Source of the DNA: Culex pipiens pallens
Taxonomy: Eukaryota > Arthropoda > Insecta > Diptera > Culicidae
Reading direction: 5' to 3'
NCBI RefSeq assembly: GCF_016801865.2
Contig: NC_068938.1
Coordinates: 222,968,663-223,032,662 of the forward strand
Length of the DNA stretch: 64,000 bases
Shown here: one piece after another, positions 10,264-20,900 of the stretch
How the letters are laid out: every line of letters begins with the position of its first letter
Position numbering within the stretch: position 1 is the stretch's first letter
The notes under the pieces: model-generated
Databases searched by the model: none
What the model saw: only the letters and a program-made list of their open reading frames with translations
What the model was told of the DNA's origin: nothing
Position numbers and translations under genes: made by a program

Positions 10264-10675
10264 CATGCCTCACGATCTTGAGCAGTTAAGTGAGGAACAT
10301 GATCCAATTTTACTCGAGGCTGATTCGTTTGGGGATATTTGTGCCACAAAAGTTTCAGAAAATGGGATTCAAACATTGTTTGTTGTTGTGTATATTTCGC
10401 CAAGTGCAACATACAAACAGAAAATTTCTTTCTTGATCCGGAATTTGTTCTGGTATGCAAAGCAGGACATCCGCATTGTTGTGTCTGGGGATTTTAACAT
10501 TGATATCCTCAAACCGGAAAATTTGAAATTTGTTGATTTTATGAAAGAGTACCTCAAGCTTGATCTGCTTTCCAATCCTTTACAGACAACGACATTTGGG
10601 CGCACATGCCTTGACCTTGTTTTTGGTAGAAATGTTCTAACACAGTCACGAACAGCTTTTCGGTTAGTATACTAA
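10264..10675 (+). pseudogene. Endonuclease/exonuclease/phosphatase (EEP) domain remnant
   Basis: An open frame of about 136 codons starts at the ATG at 10264 (the same frame is open from 10115). It contains VVVYISPSATYKQK, the metal-site motif SGDFNID and TCLDLVFGRN, the order seen in the central and late part of EEP nucleases encoded by transposons such as LINEs and Helentrons. The N-terminal catalytic part is missing and the frame ends before the final His motif, so the protein is not a full nuclease. The frame is otherwise clean, suggesting a truncated but not old copy. Confidence 0.6.
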
Positions 10676-12474
10676 CAAGTATACTGGAATATCGTTAGTA
10701 TACTCAGTATTCCTAAGTAATATTAGAGTTTCCAGCCCCTTGGTCACGAAGGTATGTTTCGTATTTTAGTTATCATCGGCCGATTTTGACTTTGGTTGAT
10801 ACACCAGCCTAATCTAAATTTCACACCACAATCATTTGCAAATACTACACGCTTTCCTAAACAACTTTGTCGGTTTCGCATCCATCAACAACGCCAGCAC
10901 CTGCAGCATCCACCGCGGCCTATCACCCATCTGGACAGAACATCTCCCGGCTGCAGCCTGACGCCAAGATCGATCCTGATGCCAAGACCGAGCCTTGCGA
11001 CCAACGCCACCATCCAACTCTAATCGGTCCTTTTTAGGGCCACCAATTTTCTCACGAAAGAGTTCTTCTTGTTCATCATTCCCACCAAACACTACATACT
11101 ATTTGAAAGAAAACCACCCCGAAATAACGCCCTTAGCTGAATTCCATCTCCCATTCATGATCATATTCCGTAAATCTATTTAAAGAATATAGCTAATTCA
11201 CAGACAAACAGACGTGCAACTCTTTTTCAAACCATCGCCAACTAAAACCGTCATTTCAAATTCAAATCAGTCAAAAAATGGATGCCGTAGTACCGCAACA
11301 AGACACGAACGTCGTCGGTGGCGCCACCGTATCCCTTGGCCCTTTGACGTTTCAGTGCATCACCGTGTGTGTGTGCAATGTTTTCGTTATAGCCAACACG
11401 TGGGGAGAAAATCCAATGTTGCATTGTTAATTTGATTTGGTTAACTGCGGTAGATTTTCTTGAAATAATTCGATATGGTAGAAGTGTGACTTTTGGTCGA
11501 TGACATCTTGACCAACGATCTGTTGTTTGGTAAAGTGACTTGGAGGAGGAGACAAAGACACGACACTGGAGTTCAAGGCAGTCCAGAGTAGATTAACTGA
11601 ACATTTTGAAAACAGGATATGTGAAAAAATAAATCAGTTCAACACAATTTAATTGATGGACTTCCACTCCCCTTCACCTCTAGCAGCTGCATTGGTTTTT
11701 TCGTCCGACCGACATCAGTTAAACATGCTCATAATTTGGTGAAATCCGCCAGTATAAATGCTATTTCCTAGGTTGTTCCTCTTGAAGACATTGAATCTGA
11801 AGCAACCCATTCGCCTTGGCACCGTGGCTATTTTTTTTCAATGTAACATGAACTAATGATATTGCCACTCCGCTAAAACTAAATCGGAACCTCCAACCCT
11901 TTTACATGCCCACACCCGGCACAGCCAGTTGGATTAGCTTGGAAGATAACAGTCACGCAACCTGCGATCAGTTTTATTCAATCTTACGCGACTTGCCCGT
12001 CACACCGGTTCTCATCTTATTTCCTAAACAAAACTGCAGGTCACGGGGCAGAACATGCTGCGGAATACTAGGTGGAATGTTATTATGATGGGAGTTTAGC
12101 AAGATTATTCAACTTTCCAGCCCATTTTTTGCGAATTTTCTGGGCATAGAATGAGAAAACAAAATCGACAGCAAACATAAACAAACACCTGTCAGTTTTC
12201 ATTCGTACACGCTTAGAGGGAAAAATGGGTACACGCTTAATTTGGTTTATCGAAATGATGATGTTTTCGCAACAGGACTGCAGATAGCGCTAGTGTGCAG
12301 CCCAATTTCGAGCTTTCTTTGGTAAACGATGGATTTTTTGATAAAATCAATGATGATTCACGTCTGTTTGTCTGTGGCTAATTCTTCAAATTAATATATG
12401 GAAAACCCACATGTCCACATATCTAAATTTTACGTAAGTCTACGCCATTCCGGTTATGTCTGTGACATAACTAC
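10676..12474. other. Non-coding interior of the Helentron-like element
   Basis: It contains short TATACTAAC-type repeats near 10670-10710 and Cys-poor, Pro/Gln-biased short frames at 10796-11183. No domain was recognised and no gene is called. Confidence 0.35.
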
Positions 12475-13468
12475 TTTGACTTTTGATACTGTATATGAAA
12501 TTTGACATTTCGGCAGTAGTGGCCACAATACGGAGTGGCCGGAGGCCCCGGGGATGTTCCGATGGGGGGACATTTGCCGAACCATAAGAGTAGGGGCAAT
12601 ATGGGTATCAAACTTTATGATTTTTGATACTGGATATGAAATTTGACATTTCGGCAGTAGTGGCCACAATCCGGAGTGGCCGGAGGCCCCGGGGATGTTC
12701 CGATGGGAGGACATTTGCCGAACCATAAGAGTAGGGGCAATATGGGTATCAAACTTTATGATTTTTGATACTGTATATGAAATTTGACATTTCGGCAGTA
12801 GTGGCCACAATCCGGAGTGACCGGAGGCCCCGGAGATGTTCCGATGGGGGGACATTTGCCGAACCATAAGAGTAGGGGCAATATGGGTATCAAACTTTAT
12901 GATTTTTGATACTGTATATGAAATTTGACATTTCGGCAGTAGTGGCCACAATACGGAGTGGCCGGAGGCCCCGGGGATGTTCCGATGGGGGGACATTTGC
13001 CGAACCATAAGAGTAGGGGCAATATGGGTATCAAACTTTATGATTTTTGATACTGTATATGAAATTTGACATTTCGGCAGTAGTGGCCACAATACGGAGT
13101 GGCCGGAGGCCCCGGGGATGTTCCGATGGGGGGACATTTGCCGAACCATAAGAGTAGGGGCAATATGGGTATCAAACTTTATGATTTTTGATACTGTATA
13201 TGAAATTTGACATTTCGGCAGTAGTGGCCACAATCCGGAGTGACCGGAGGCCCCGGAGATGTTCCGATGGGGGGACATTTGCCGAACCATAAGAGTAGGG
13301 CAATATGGGTATCAAACTTTATGGTTTTTGATACTGGATATGAAATTCGACATTTCGGCAGTAGTGGCCACAATCCGGAGTGGCCGGAGGCCCCGGGGAT
13401 GTTCCGATGGGGGACATTTGCCGAACCATAAGAGTAGGGGCAATATGGGTATCAAACTTTATGGTTAT
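12475..13468 (-). repeat. 141-bp tandem repeat array, right part (about 7 units)
   Basis: Successive GATGTTCCGATGG landmarks are spaced 141 bp (for example 12554 and 12695). Since 141 is divisible by three, one minus-strand frame stays open for 278 codons with a 47-residue repeat beginning MVRQMSPHRN. The last units carry single-base deletions that break the frame. I treat it as a satellite, not a gene, because the frame follows from unit length. Confidence 0.9.
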
Positions 13469-13549
13469 TAAGAATCTAGTGAATCTTGGGAAAATTTGGA
13501 CCAGACAATGTAATCGAAAATTTCAGCAACCATCTTGCAAAGTTCTTTG

Positions 13550-13835
13550 TCATACTGGTCATGTGTAACATAACCACCTGCACCTTTTTTTTTGACAAGA
13601 CAACATTTTTTCGATGGATCAACTATGGTCCCCTTGGAACGAGCTGTCAAGTAGGAGCTTTTCTGTCAAGAAGGACCGCGAGGTAAATTTTTCAAAATTG
13701 ATTTAAAAATCCATTTTAAACTCTTTGTGGTCGTACAAAGGGTCATTGTACTCAGAAAAATAAGCTTTATCGCTGCAAACAATAATATCAGCAATCTAAG
13801 CTTCATTTTAGGACCCAATTCGAATGAAACTGCAT
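13550..13835 (+). repeat. MITE of the GGACCCAATT family, 5'-truncated
   Basis: It shares the blocks GATGGATCAACTATGGTCCC, GAGCTGTCAAGTAGGA and CAATCTAAGCTTCATTTTAG with the copies at 14398-14735 and 15286-15735, and ends in the TIR TTTAGGACCCAATT. Confidence 0.7.
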
Positions 13836-14397
13836 TCGAATTAGCGAATTGGAACGACTGACAGCTCTTAAAAGCTTAAAACCACATGCTCAGAAATCGT
13901 CGAACAACGGGATTGAAATGTCTACATCAGTTTGACAACTGATTTTGACGTTTGAGTTCTTTTTAATTCGAACACGTTCGAATTAGCGAGCATTCGAATT
14001 AGCGGACATTCGAAGTAGCGAAATTCGAATTAACGAATCCGTATAGAGCAGGAAAATATTTTGTACGCATGTACGAGGTTTGATTCAACAAAAATTTTGT
14101 TGAATATAGTAAATAGTTATATAGTTTGCGTTGAAATCTTGGGGGTTTTTTTTTAATGGACATATAAGCAATTGTCTTTCATACGTTCAAAGGACCTTAT
14201 TGCACACTTTGCACCAAACTCTGGAAACTACATCCTTACCAAAAATCATGATTTTCTGAGTTCAATATCCCACTTTTCATACGATTTTTTGAGTTCAGGT
14301 ACTACAACCATAAATATGGTTATATGGATTGAACTGAAAAATTCGTATAAAAGGTAGGATATTGAACTCAGAAAATCATGATTTTTGGAAATAAACC

Positions 14398-14735
14398 TTG
14401 ATTTTCTCAATTGGGTACTAAAGCCCTATCTCAATTTTTATGTACAACGGTAAAAAACACGATTAAAAACCATTTCTGATCTCTTTTTTTTTCATTTTAA
14501 CGCAAAAAAAGAAAAATATTGGCAAGACAACATTTTTTTCATGGATCAACTATGGTTCCCTTGGAAAGAGCTGTCAAGTAGGACCTTTTCTGTCAAGAAG
14601 GACCGCGGGGTTTATTTTTCAAAATTGATTTAAAAATCCATTCTAAACTCTTTGTTGCCGTACTCAGAAAAATAAGCTTTATCGTTGAAAACAATAATAT
14701 CAGCAATCTAAGCTTCATTTTAGGACCCAATTCCA
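14398..14735 (+). mobile_element. MITE of the GGACCCAATT family, full-length copy
   Basis: It begins CAATTGGGTACTAAAG and ends TTTAGGACCCAATT, giving terminal inverted repeats of about 14 bp with one mismatch. No coding capacity. It is the clearest complete copy in the window. Confidence 0.7.
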
Positions 14736-14880
14736 CAGAAATCTTTTGTTGTTTTGAAAAAGTTGCTTTGACGTTTAGCGTTGATTCAACAAAAATATTG
14801 ATTTTCAAATCCACAAAATGTTTTGTTGATTCAAATATGCATTATTTTTCTGAGTGTACAACGTTAAAAAATACGATTAA

Positions 14881-15050
14881 GGGAGTGTTCTTTTATTACC
14901 TAACGCGAAAAATCGAACTTTTAGACCCCCTTCCCCCCCCCCCTCGTAACAAAATTTCCATACAAATTTTAAAAATTTTGTATGGAGCGTAACACGGCCT
15001 CCGACCCCCCCCTCCCCCCCTACTGCGTTACGTTATAAAAGAACGCTCCC
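14881..15050. mobile_element. Harbinger-type MITE with TAA target duplication
   Basis: A 170-bp element starts GGGAGTGTTCTTTTATTACC and ends with the near-complement TATAAAAGAACGCTCCC. TAA flanks it at 14878-14880 and 15051-15053. A 3-bp TWA duplication is the PIF/Harbinger hallmark. The middle has long poly-C tracts and an ATTTTAAAAATT-type palindrome. It lies inside another MITE copy. A second, partial copy is at 63330. Confidence 0.75.
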
Positions 15051-15109
15051 TAAAAACTTGATTAAAAACCACCTATGATCACTTTTTTTCATTCTAATGA
15101 AAAAAAGTA

Positions 15110-15285
15110 AATTGGGTCCTAAGATAAAGCTTATTTTTCTGAGTACAATGACCCTATGTAAAACCGCAACGGATTTAAAATGGATATTTAAATCAAATTT
15201 TAAAAAAGACCTTCGCGGCCCTCCTTGACAGCTCGTTCCAAGGGGACCGTAGTTGATTCATCGAAAAAAAAGTTGTCTTCTCAAT
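15110..15285 (-). repeat. MITE of the GGACCCAATT family, inverted partial copy
   Basis: AATTGGGTCCTAAG, TAAAGCTTATTTTTCTGAG and TTGACAGCTCGTTCCAAGGG are the reverse complement of the blocks seen at 13605-13830. Confidence 0.65.
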
Positions 15286-15735
15286 TGTGTCCTAAAGTCC
15301 AGTGTAAGTTTTTATGAGTACAACGGTGAAAAAAACGATTAAAAACCATTTCTGATCACTGTTTTAAATTGTAATGTAAATAAAAATAATTAGACAGCAT
15401 TTTTCGATGGATCGACTATGTTCCCCTGGAATGAGCTGTCAAGTAGGACCTTTTCTGTCAAAAAGGGCGGTGAAGACAATGCAAAAGGGCCGTTGTGAGT
15501 TTGTAAACAAAGAGTGTATCCCTTTTATGCCAGATGTAAACATCTTCTAGTGTGAGCAGGACACACTCTTTGTTTACAAACCCACAACGGCCCTTTTGCA
15601 TTGTTTTGCTAGAAGTTATGTTTTGAATTGATTTTAAAAATCCATTTTAAATCATTTGCGGTCATACAAAGGGTCATTGTAGTCAGAAAAATAAGCTTAA
15701 CCGCTGTGATCACAAATTCAGGACCCAATTCAAAA
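15286..15735 (+). mobile_element. MITE of the GGACCCAATT family carrying a nested foldback
   Basis: It starts CTCAATTGTGTCCTAAAG and ends GGACCCAATTC, and is interrupted at 15476-15604 by a separate hairpin element. Confidence 0.65.
15476..15604. mobile_element. Foldback element with 42-bp arms
   Basis: The arms at 15476-15517 and 15563-15604 are reverse complements with a single mismatch, around a 45-nt loop. Arm landmarks are AAAAGGGCCGTTGTG and AACAAAGAGTGT. It is 129 bp long with no coding potential. Confidence 0.85.
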
Positions 15736-15909
15736 ATCATCAAATCCGTACATTCTTCCAGTTACAATTCTTAAATTCCAAAACTCATCAATTTTAAAAT
15801 TCCTCAATTCTTAAGTTCTCATTATCTTAAAGTCTGAAAATCCTTTTTTAATGCTTATTTCAGAGATTTTGCAACAAGCATGAAAGTTGTAAATAGCTCT
15901 CCAACAAAG

Positions 15910-16115
15910 TGCACACCTGAAACCACACTCAACCCCCGGTGGTTAGTCACTTTTTCGTTTGACACTTTTTCACTTTGTACCCCGTTGGTTGGTTGGTGCC
16001 ATCAAAACAAACGTTTAGTACTGTGTGTGAACTCCGTGTAAAAGGGGTGTCAAACTAAAACGTGACGCCGTTCGTTTAACAACAGTTGGTGTCAAAACAT
16101 CGGGGTTTCAGTGTA
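15910..16115. mobile_element. MITE-like element ending CGGGGTTTCAGTGTA
   Basis: The left end CACACCTGAAACCACACTC and right end CATCGGGGTTTCAGTGTA are imperfect inverted repeats. The sequence TTGGTGTCAAAACATCGGGG recurs in a related element ending at 16769. Confidence 0.45.
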
Positions 16116-16615
16116 TTCAAAAACACACAACGAGCAAAACAAAAATAGATAAAAAAATCTCCAGACAAGATTTTAAATTTATCTGCATTATCAAAAGTGA
16201 AGCAAATGCTTATGGTACATATATTTGAACAGGGGCAGTATAGCCGCTAAATACTGCATTTTTAATGGACAAAAATGAAGATTGCTAACATTTTTCAATA
16301 GAAATTGCTTCTAAATTTTACCGCAATGAACGTTTAAAAGATAGTGTATGTTTTTGAGGTGATTTTTATCAATTTATTTGCAAAATAAACTACTAAAGTT
16401 GGGATTTTTAATCACACATCGAGCCGATGACCTCGTTTAAAGTTGTACTTTTATCACATGAAACGTTTTACTTAAAAACTACTGTGTAATTTAACTTTTA
16501 CTACAGTATTTCTTATAACAAAAATTGAATTAATAATAAAAAAATATTTTTGTTTTCACTGTGCGCAGTTTGCGCGCGTCATCAATCTCAATCACCCAAG
16601 ATGGCGGCCTTTAGC

Positions 16616-16769
16616 ACCCCCCTGGTTTGTACCCCGTTGAAGTTTAACTAAAAAGGGACGAACTGTCACTTTTTACACGGCGCTCACGCATACTATCACA
16701 ACAAATGTTTGGTAGTGTTCGTTCGTTTGACATCAGTTGGTGTCAAACCATCGGGGTTTCAGTGTAGTC
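16616..16769. mobile_element. Second MITE-like element of the same group
   Basis: It shares TTTGTACCCCGTTG and CAGTTGGTGTCAAACCATCG with the copy at 15910-16115, in the same orientation, and ends CGGGGTTTCAGTGTAG. The left boundary is uncertain. Confidence 0.45.
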
Positions 16770-16921
16770 TAATACCTCCTTAAGTTAGCATCCTGGACCT
16801 TGCTGGCCAACAGAGAATAGAAAATGACAATATTCCAACAGTCGTTTTAAATTTTGTTGCGTTTACATTAATATTAAAAAAAACACTAATATTCATTTAT
16901 TTTGAAAAATGTTATGGCGTA

Positions 16922-17245
16922 CACTGAAAACCCAACCATGGTAGTTGCTACCATATTGTAGGGTTAAATTGAGAACACGCACCGACGTATCTTGGCTAAA
17001 AACATTCCGTGCTTGGATTGACTGATTATCGCAGTCAGTTTTACTATGTCGTGAGCGGTATGGTAATTTTAACCCTCCAATATGGAGAGAATGATAATGA
17101 TTTCGTAATTGCTACCATGCAATTTTGTGGAAGCATGGTTCATTTTACCATATTTGCGTTTACTTTTACAAAAAAGCCGCAGTTAATTTAATAAGCAGCA
17201 TTTTTAGCAAATGTTCTTAAAATTACCATGGTCGGGCTTTCAGTG
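16922..17245. mobile_element. Mariner-like MITE with TA target duplication
   Basis: A 324-bp element starts CACTGAAAACCCAACCATGG and ends with the near-complement CCATGGTCGGGCTTTCAGTG, two mismatches over about 22 bp. TA flanks both ends (16920-16921 and 17246-17247), as for Tc1/mariner-type insertions. Confidence 0.75.
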
Positions 17246-17639
17246 TACGCTTTGTCTTTTAAGCTAAGTACAGGGAACGAAATAAACGTGGTCAAGAAAA
17301 GTTGCGCAAAAAAAAAAAAAAAACTATGAAAATTGAAATAACAAGCCATTGAAAACATTTGAATGAAAAAAATGTTTGAAGCTCGGTTTAGAGTGTATTT
17401 TACACCTGCCCAGTCGTTTTGCAATCATTAGTTTTCAAAATATCCAAGTATTGAAGAGATTTTTTTCGCCGAAAAAAAAAACTTCTTGCACACAAAGAAA
17501 AAATTGCTTTAAAACAGTCAAATTCAAACCCACCCAGACACACCCCTCGGCCTATCGATTTTACCGCCCTCGCTTGAAAATATAATTTCGCACCGGACAT
17601 GACGAAAAAATCGAAACGATAGCAACGATACGAACGTAC

Positions 17640-17913
17640 CGAAAAAGCGAGAAAAAAAGACGAGACGACGACGACTGCGACGACGAAGAAGACAAAAAAG
17701 TAAATTGCAGCCAGCAGCAGAAGCAGAAGCTCGGAAGCGAAAAATTCCAAAATCCTCGATTTTCGGCCGTTTTTCTCGGGTTTTCGGAGTGAAAAATGTC
17801 CACCTAGTGGGCAGCAGTGCCGTGCTACTCGTCGTTTCCCAGTGCGGTCAAGGTGGACAGCAGTATCCGGAGCGATCAGCGACGGAGGAGCGCTCCGGAC
17901 AAAGTAGGCGAAC
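17640..17913 (+). other. Probable first, non-coding exon of upSET
   Basis: A GC-richer leader ends in GCGAAC at a strong donor GTAAGT (17914). Short upstream ATGs close quickly. The next plausible acceptor is at 22672, near the upSET start. The assignment is by position and splice-site quality only. The 5' boundary is a guess. Confidence 0.4.
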
Positions 17914-20900
17914 GTAAGTAGAGGGAGAGAGAGAGAGAGACAGAGGGAAGGAATCTGTTTTTTCGTCGTCGGGGCAATTTCGTCATTTTTGATATTTGGT
18001 TTCCTTTGGCGGCGCGATTTTCGGAGAGCTGCGATCTGGTTGCGGAGTTCCGGAACGTTTTTCGTTCCGTATTTTGGGTGTACTCCGCCGCGGGTTCAAC
18101 ACCTAGCACATCCCCTCTTTGGACGAATCCGAGTAGGCTAGGGCCGAGCGTTCCGTGTGTGTTGGTGTGTTGGCCAGCGAAAAAAAAGCCAATCCAGCGA
18201 CAATTTTGCTGCTGCCTTCTTCCATGTTATTCCCTGTCCCGACCCGTCCCGTCGTGGACCGAGCTACGGGGAAAAAAGCCAAAGTGTGTGTATGTTCGTG
18301 AAATGGTGGCTCGTTTCTGTGCTAGTGTTGGTGTGTTATTCAATGATGGAAGAATCGTCGTGAGAATTTCAGCAGCAGCCTCTCAAAATGGCACATCACC
18401 GAAAGCGGCAGCGGAACGAACGAAAAGAAGAAAAAAAATCGATGTCAACACTCGAGAAGGGCACATCGGCGGAAGAATTTGGTTTGAAAATTTGGGTTTG
18501 TGAAAGTCAGGTTAGATAAAAAAAAAAAAACAAACAAGCAAAGGGACTAGGAAAATTTAACAAGATGGCCGCAGAGCGGAGCTGTCAAATAGCAAATCGA
18601 AGAAGGCTTTGCAATCGTTTAGAGAAGCTGTTCAATGTTGAAAACCGCCTTTCGTTCATTGTTTCATACCAAAACATCATTACAACAAGATATTATTATA
18701 ATCTGACTGTAACGGGTCACTTTGATATCGGTTTCGGAACACTCAAAATTATACATACGTTTGTTTTTTTTTATTGATCTTAGGAAGCAAAACGGTTTGT
18801 CAGGAAATATAATTTTTGTCAGTTTAGTTAATTACAAAACATCTCCAGAGCTTCAGAAAACGTTAGTTTGGGTTAAACATTATGTACATTCTAAGTACAT
18901 GAAGTTTACATCTGTGTTTGGGAAGTGCGTTATTAAAGGCAAATTTAATTGCAGATAAAAGAGCATTCACTTAAAGTTGAACTACATTTTCTGCTATTAT
19001 TTTGAATTAATTATTAGAAGAAAAAAATAGTACGCGGTGACTAGTTTGCAAACTATGTAGACGGCTTTGACTTGAGGTTGATTAATCAGGATTAGGACAG
19101 CTAGAAGATTAAAAGTTTTATTTGTTTCTTATCGCAAAAATAGTATATGATTTTCTATGTTTTCCTTTTATTATAGTGACAAAATCAGAATGAACATGAC
19201 TAGTAACATTATATCGCCCTGTGCCCTGTAGGAAACCCCGTGTTGATTTTGAAAGACAGCAAGCCCTAAGAAAGGATATTGTCGAATGTTGCAGAAAATT
19301 CAGAATGAAACAAGTTTCATCCGGATACGAATTCCTTTGAAGTCTTGTCATGCATCCCAAATAAAACTGCTGTCACGTCAGAACTTTTCTACTGCACTAC
19401 TTCATTAGCCACCGCCAGACAGAACCCTACAGCTCAGTAGCAGGCCGTGCATTACGCAATTGAATTGTATGAAGGCAAGAACACAGTGTTTGGGTTTTTC
19501 GCCTATCGCAGCAACCCATCGCCGTTCTGGTGTGCGCGCCAGTGTGACTTCATCGCACGGATAGCCTTGAATCCAGTTTCGAACGCTCTTTTATAATAGC
19601 CTACTGCGCGTCGTTGTTTTCATCGCGAGGAAGAGTCTTTTACTATACGTCTCTGTGGCCTGGGAGGACGACGGCAGACATTTTCTTTTCCGCGATTAAT
19701 CAATCGAGCAGCGCCTGCTATAGAGAGTGTTGCTGTTGTGGCAGCAGCACCAGAAGGGAACACAACACAGAGAGGGTGGAAAAGAAAGGCAGAAAAAAAA
19801 ATCCGCGACTCTAATTGCCGTTATCGGATTCTCAAACTCTTCTCTTGGTCGAGCTACGCTGTACACGGCCCAGCTCGCTTTGGCCACAACATTATACACA
19901 CATAGTGCGGCTCTCGCCAACAATTTGCGCGAGTTTTCGCGTGTATTCGTTTTGCTTTCGATTAGCGCAAAATGGGCAAAAGTACGAAACCTACAAGATA
20001 CGCTCACCGCGAGGAAGTGTGTTCGATAGAACAAAGACAAGCGCAGAAAACTGGTCCTCTGTACACGTCGTCGCGCTCGGGACTTTTGCAGTCCACGCTC
20101 GTGCTGGTGTGTGTTATTTTTATATTAAAACACCCGAATTGAATTCATTTTTATCTTGTTACAATTTTTTCGCTGCTCGCTTCCTCGCGATTTAAAAATA
20201 ACATCGTCAAAATTGCGACGAGAATTTGAATCCCCCCCCTCTCTCCCATCGCTCTGAGGTTTCAGTCGCGGCTGACTAACCCGACGAGCCCCGGTGCGCT
20301 TCCGGAAAGTGGTGGTCACATCATCATCACAGTAGGCGCACCGTTGCATTGAATATCGCCACATCCATTTTAAAAATTTTGCGCTGTTTTGCTGTGGTGG
20401 CCTACTGCGAGGAGCACCGCACAAAACAGCAACATCAACACGAAAAAACACAGTCAACGATGGAGAAAAATTGATTCGTCTGTTTGAATAGTAGGGGGAA
20501 GGGAGGGGTAAGGTGGGGTGCGCGAGGATATGAGACTTTTTTTTCTCTTCACCGAAAGGTTGTCAAACAAGAACAAGTTATGTGTACAATTACTGCATGT
20601 TTAGTGGCTCGTTCGTTCGTTTGCTCGCTCTCTTCGGCGACTTGAAGTGTGTATTCGTGTGGCAGTAGGCTGTGAACTTTGGCATCGCACACACATGGAG
20701 ACGAGCTCGCACCACTACAAAGATATGTTGCACTGTGGGGATGTCGGATTTGTTTCATGACTAAAACATACATGTTGGTAATGTTGACATATCAAACAAC
20801 ATTCTAGCAATTATCGAAGTAACCTGGTCGATTCTGACACTCGCTCGAATAAGTCTCAGTAAACTAAATCATCAGCAGAATAAACAGTTGGCGACGAGAA

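Larger units (their letters stand above)
9216..12474 (+). mobile_element. Helentron-like element inserted in the 141-bp array
   Basis: The element starts at GACGTAGACTTACGTC just inside the broken repeat. The reverse complement of its core, ACGTAAGTCTACG, lies about 40 bp inside the right end, so the inverted repeats are asymmetric. A hairpin GTTATGTC-TGT-GACATAAC lies close to the right end. The interior carries a TATA-containing leader, a candidate splice acceptor at about 10105 and an endonuclease-domain remnant. Asymmetric inverted repeats, a 3' hairpin, insertion in T-rich DNA and an EEP endonuclease are known Helentron (Helitron-like) traits. No Rep or helicase frame is seen. Another transposon class remains possible. 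Confidence 0.5.

Noticed and set aside
12454..13290. 278-codon minus-strand frame as a repeat protein
   Set aside because: It is produced by a 141-bp satellite unit divisible by three. Outer units break the frame and the other array copy has no matching gene structure.
8780..13468. CRISPR-like array
   Set aside because: The 141-bp repeats are contiguous with no unique spacers, in a eukaryotic genome.
18006..18503. 165-codon frame in the upSET leader intron
   Set aside because: No domain, no conserved composition, lies just after a strong donor.
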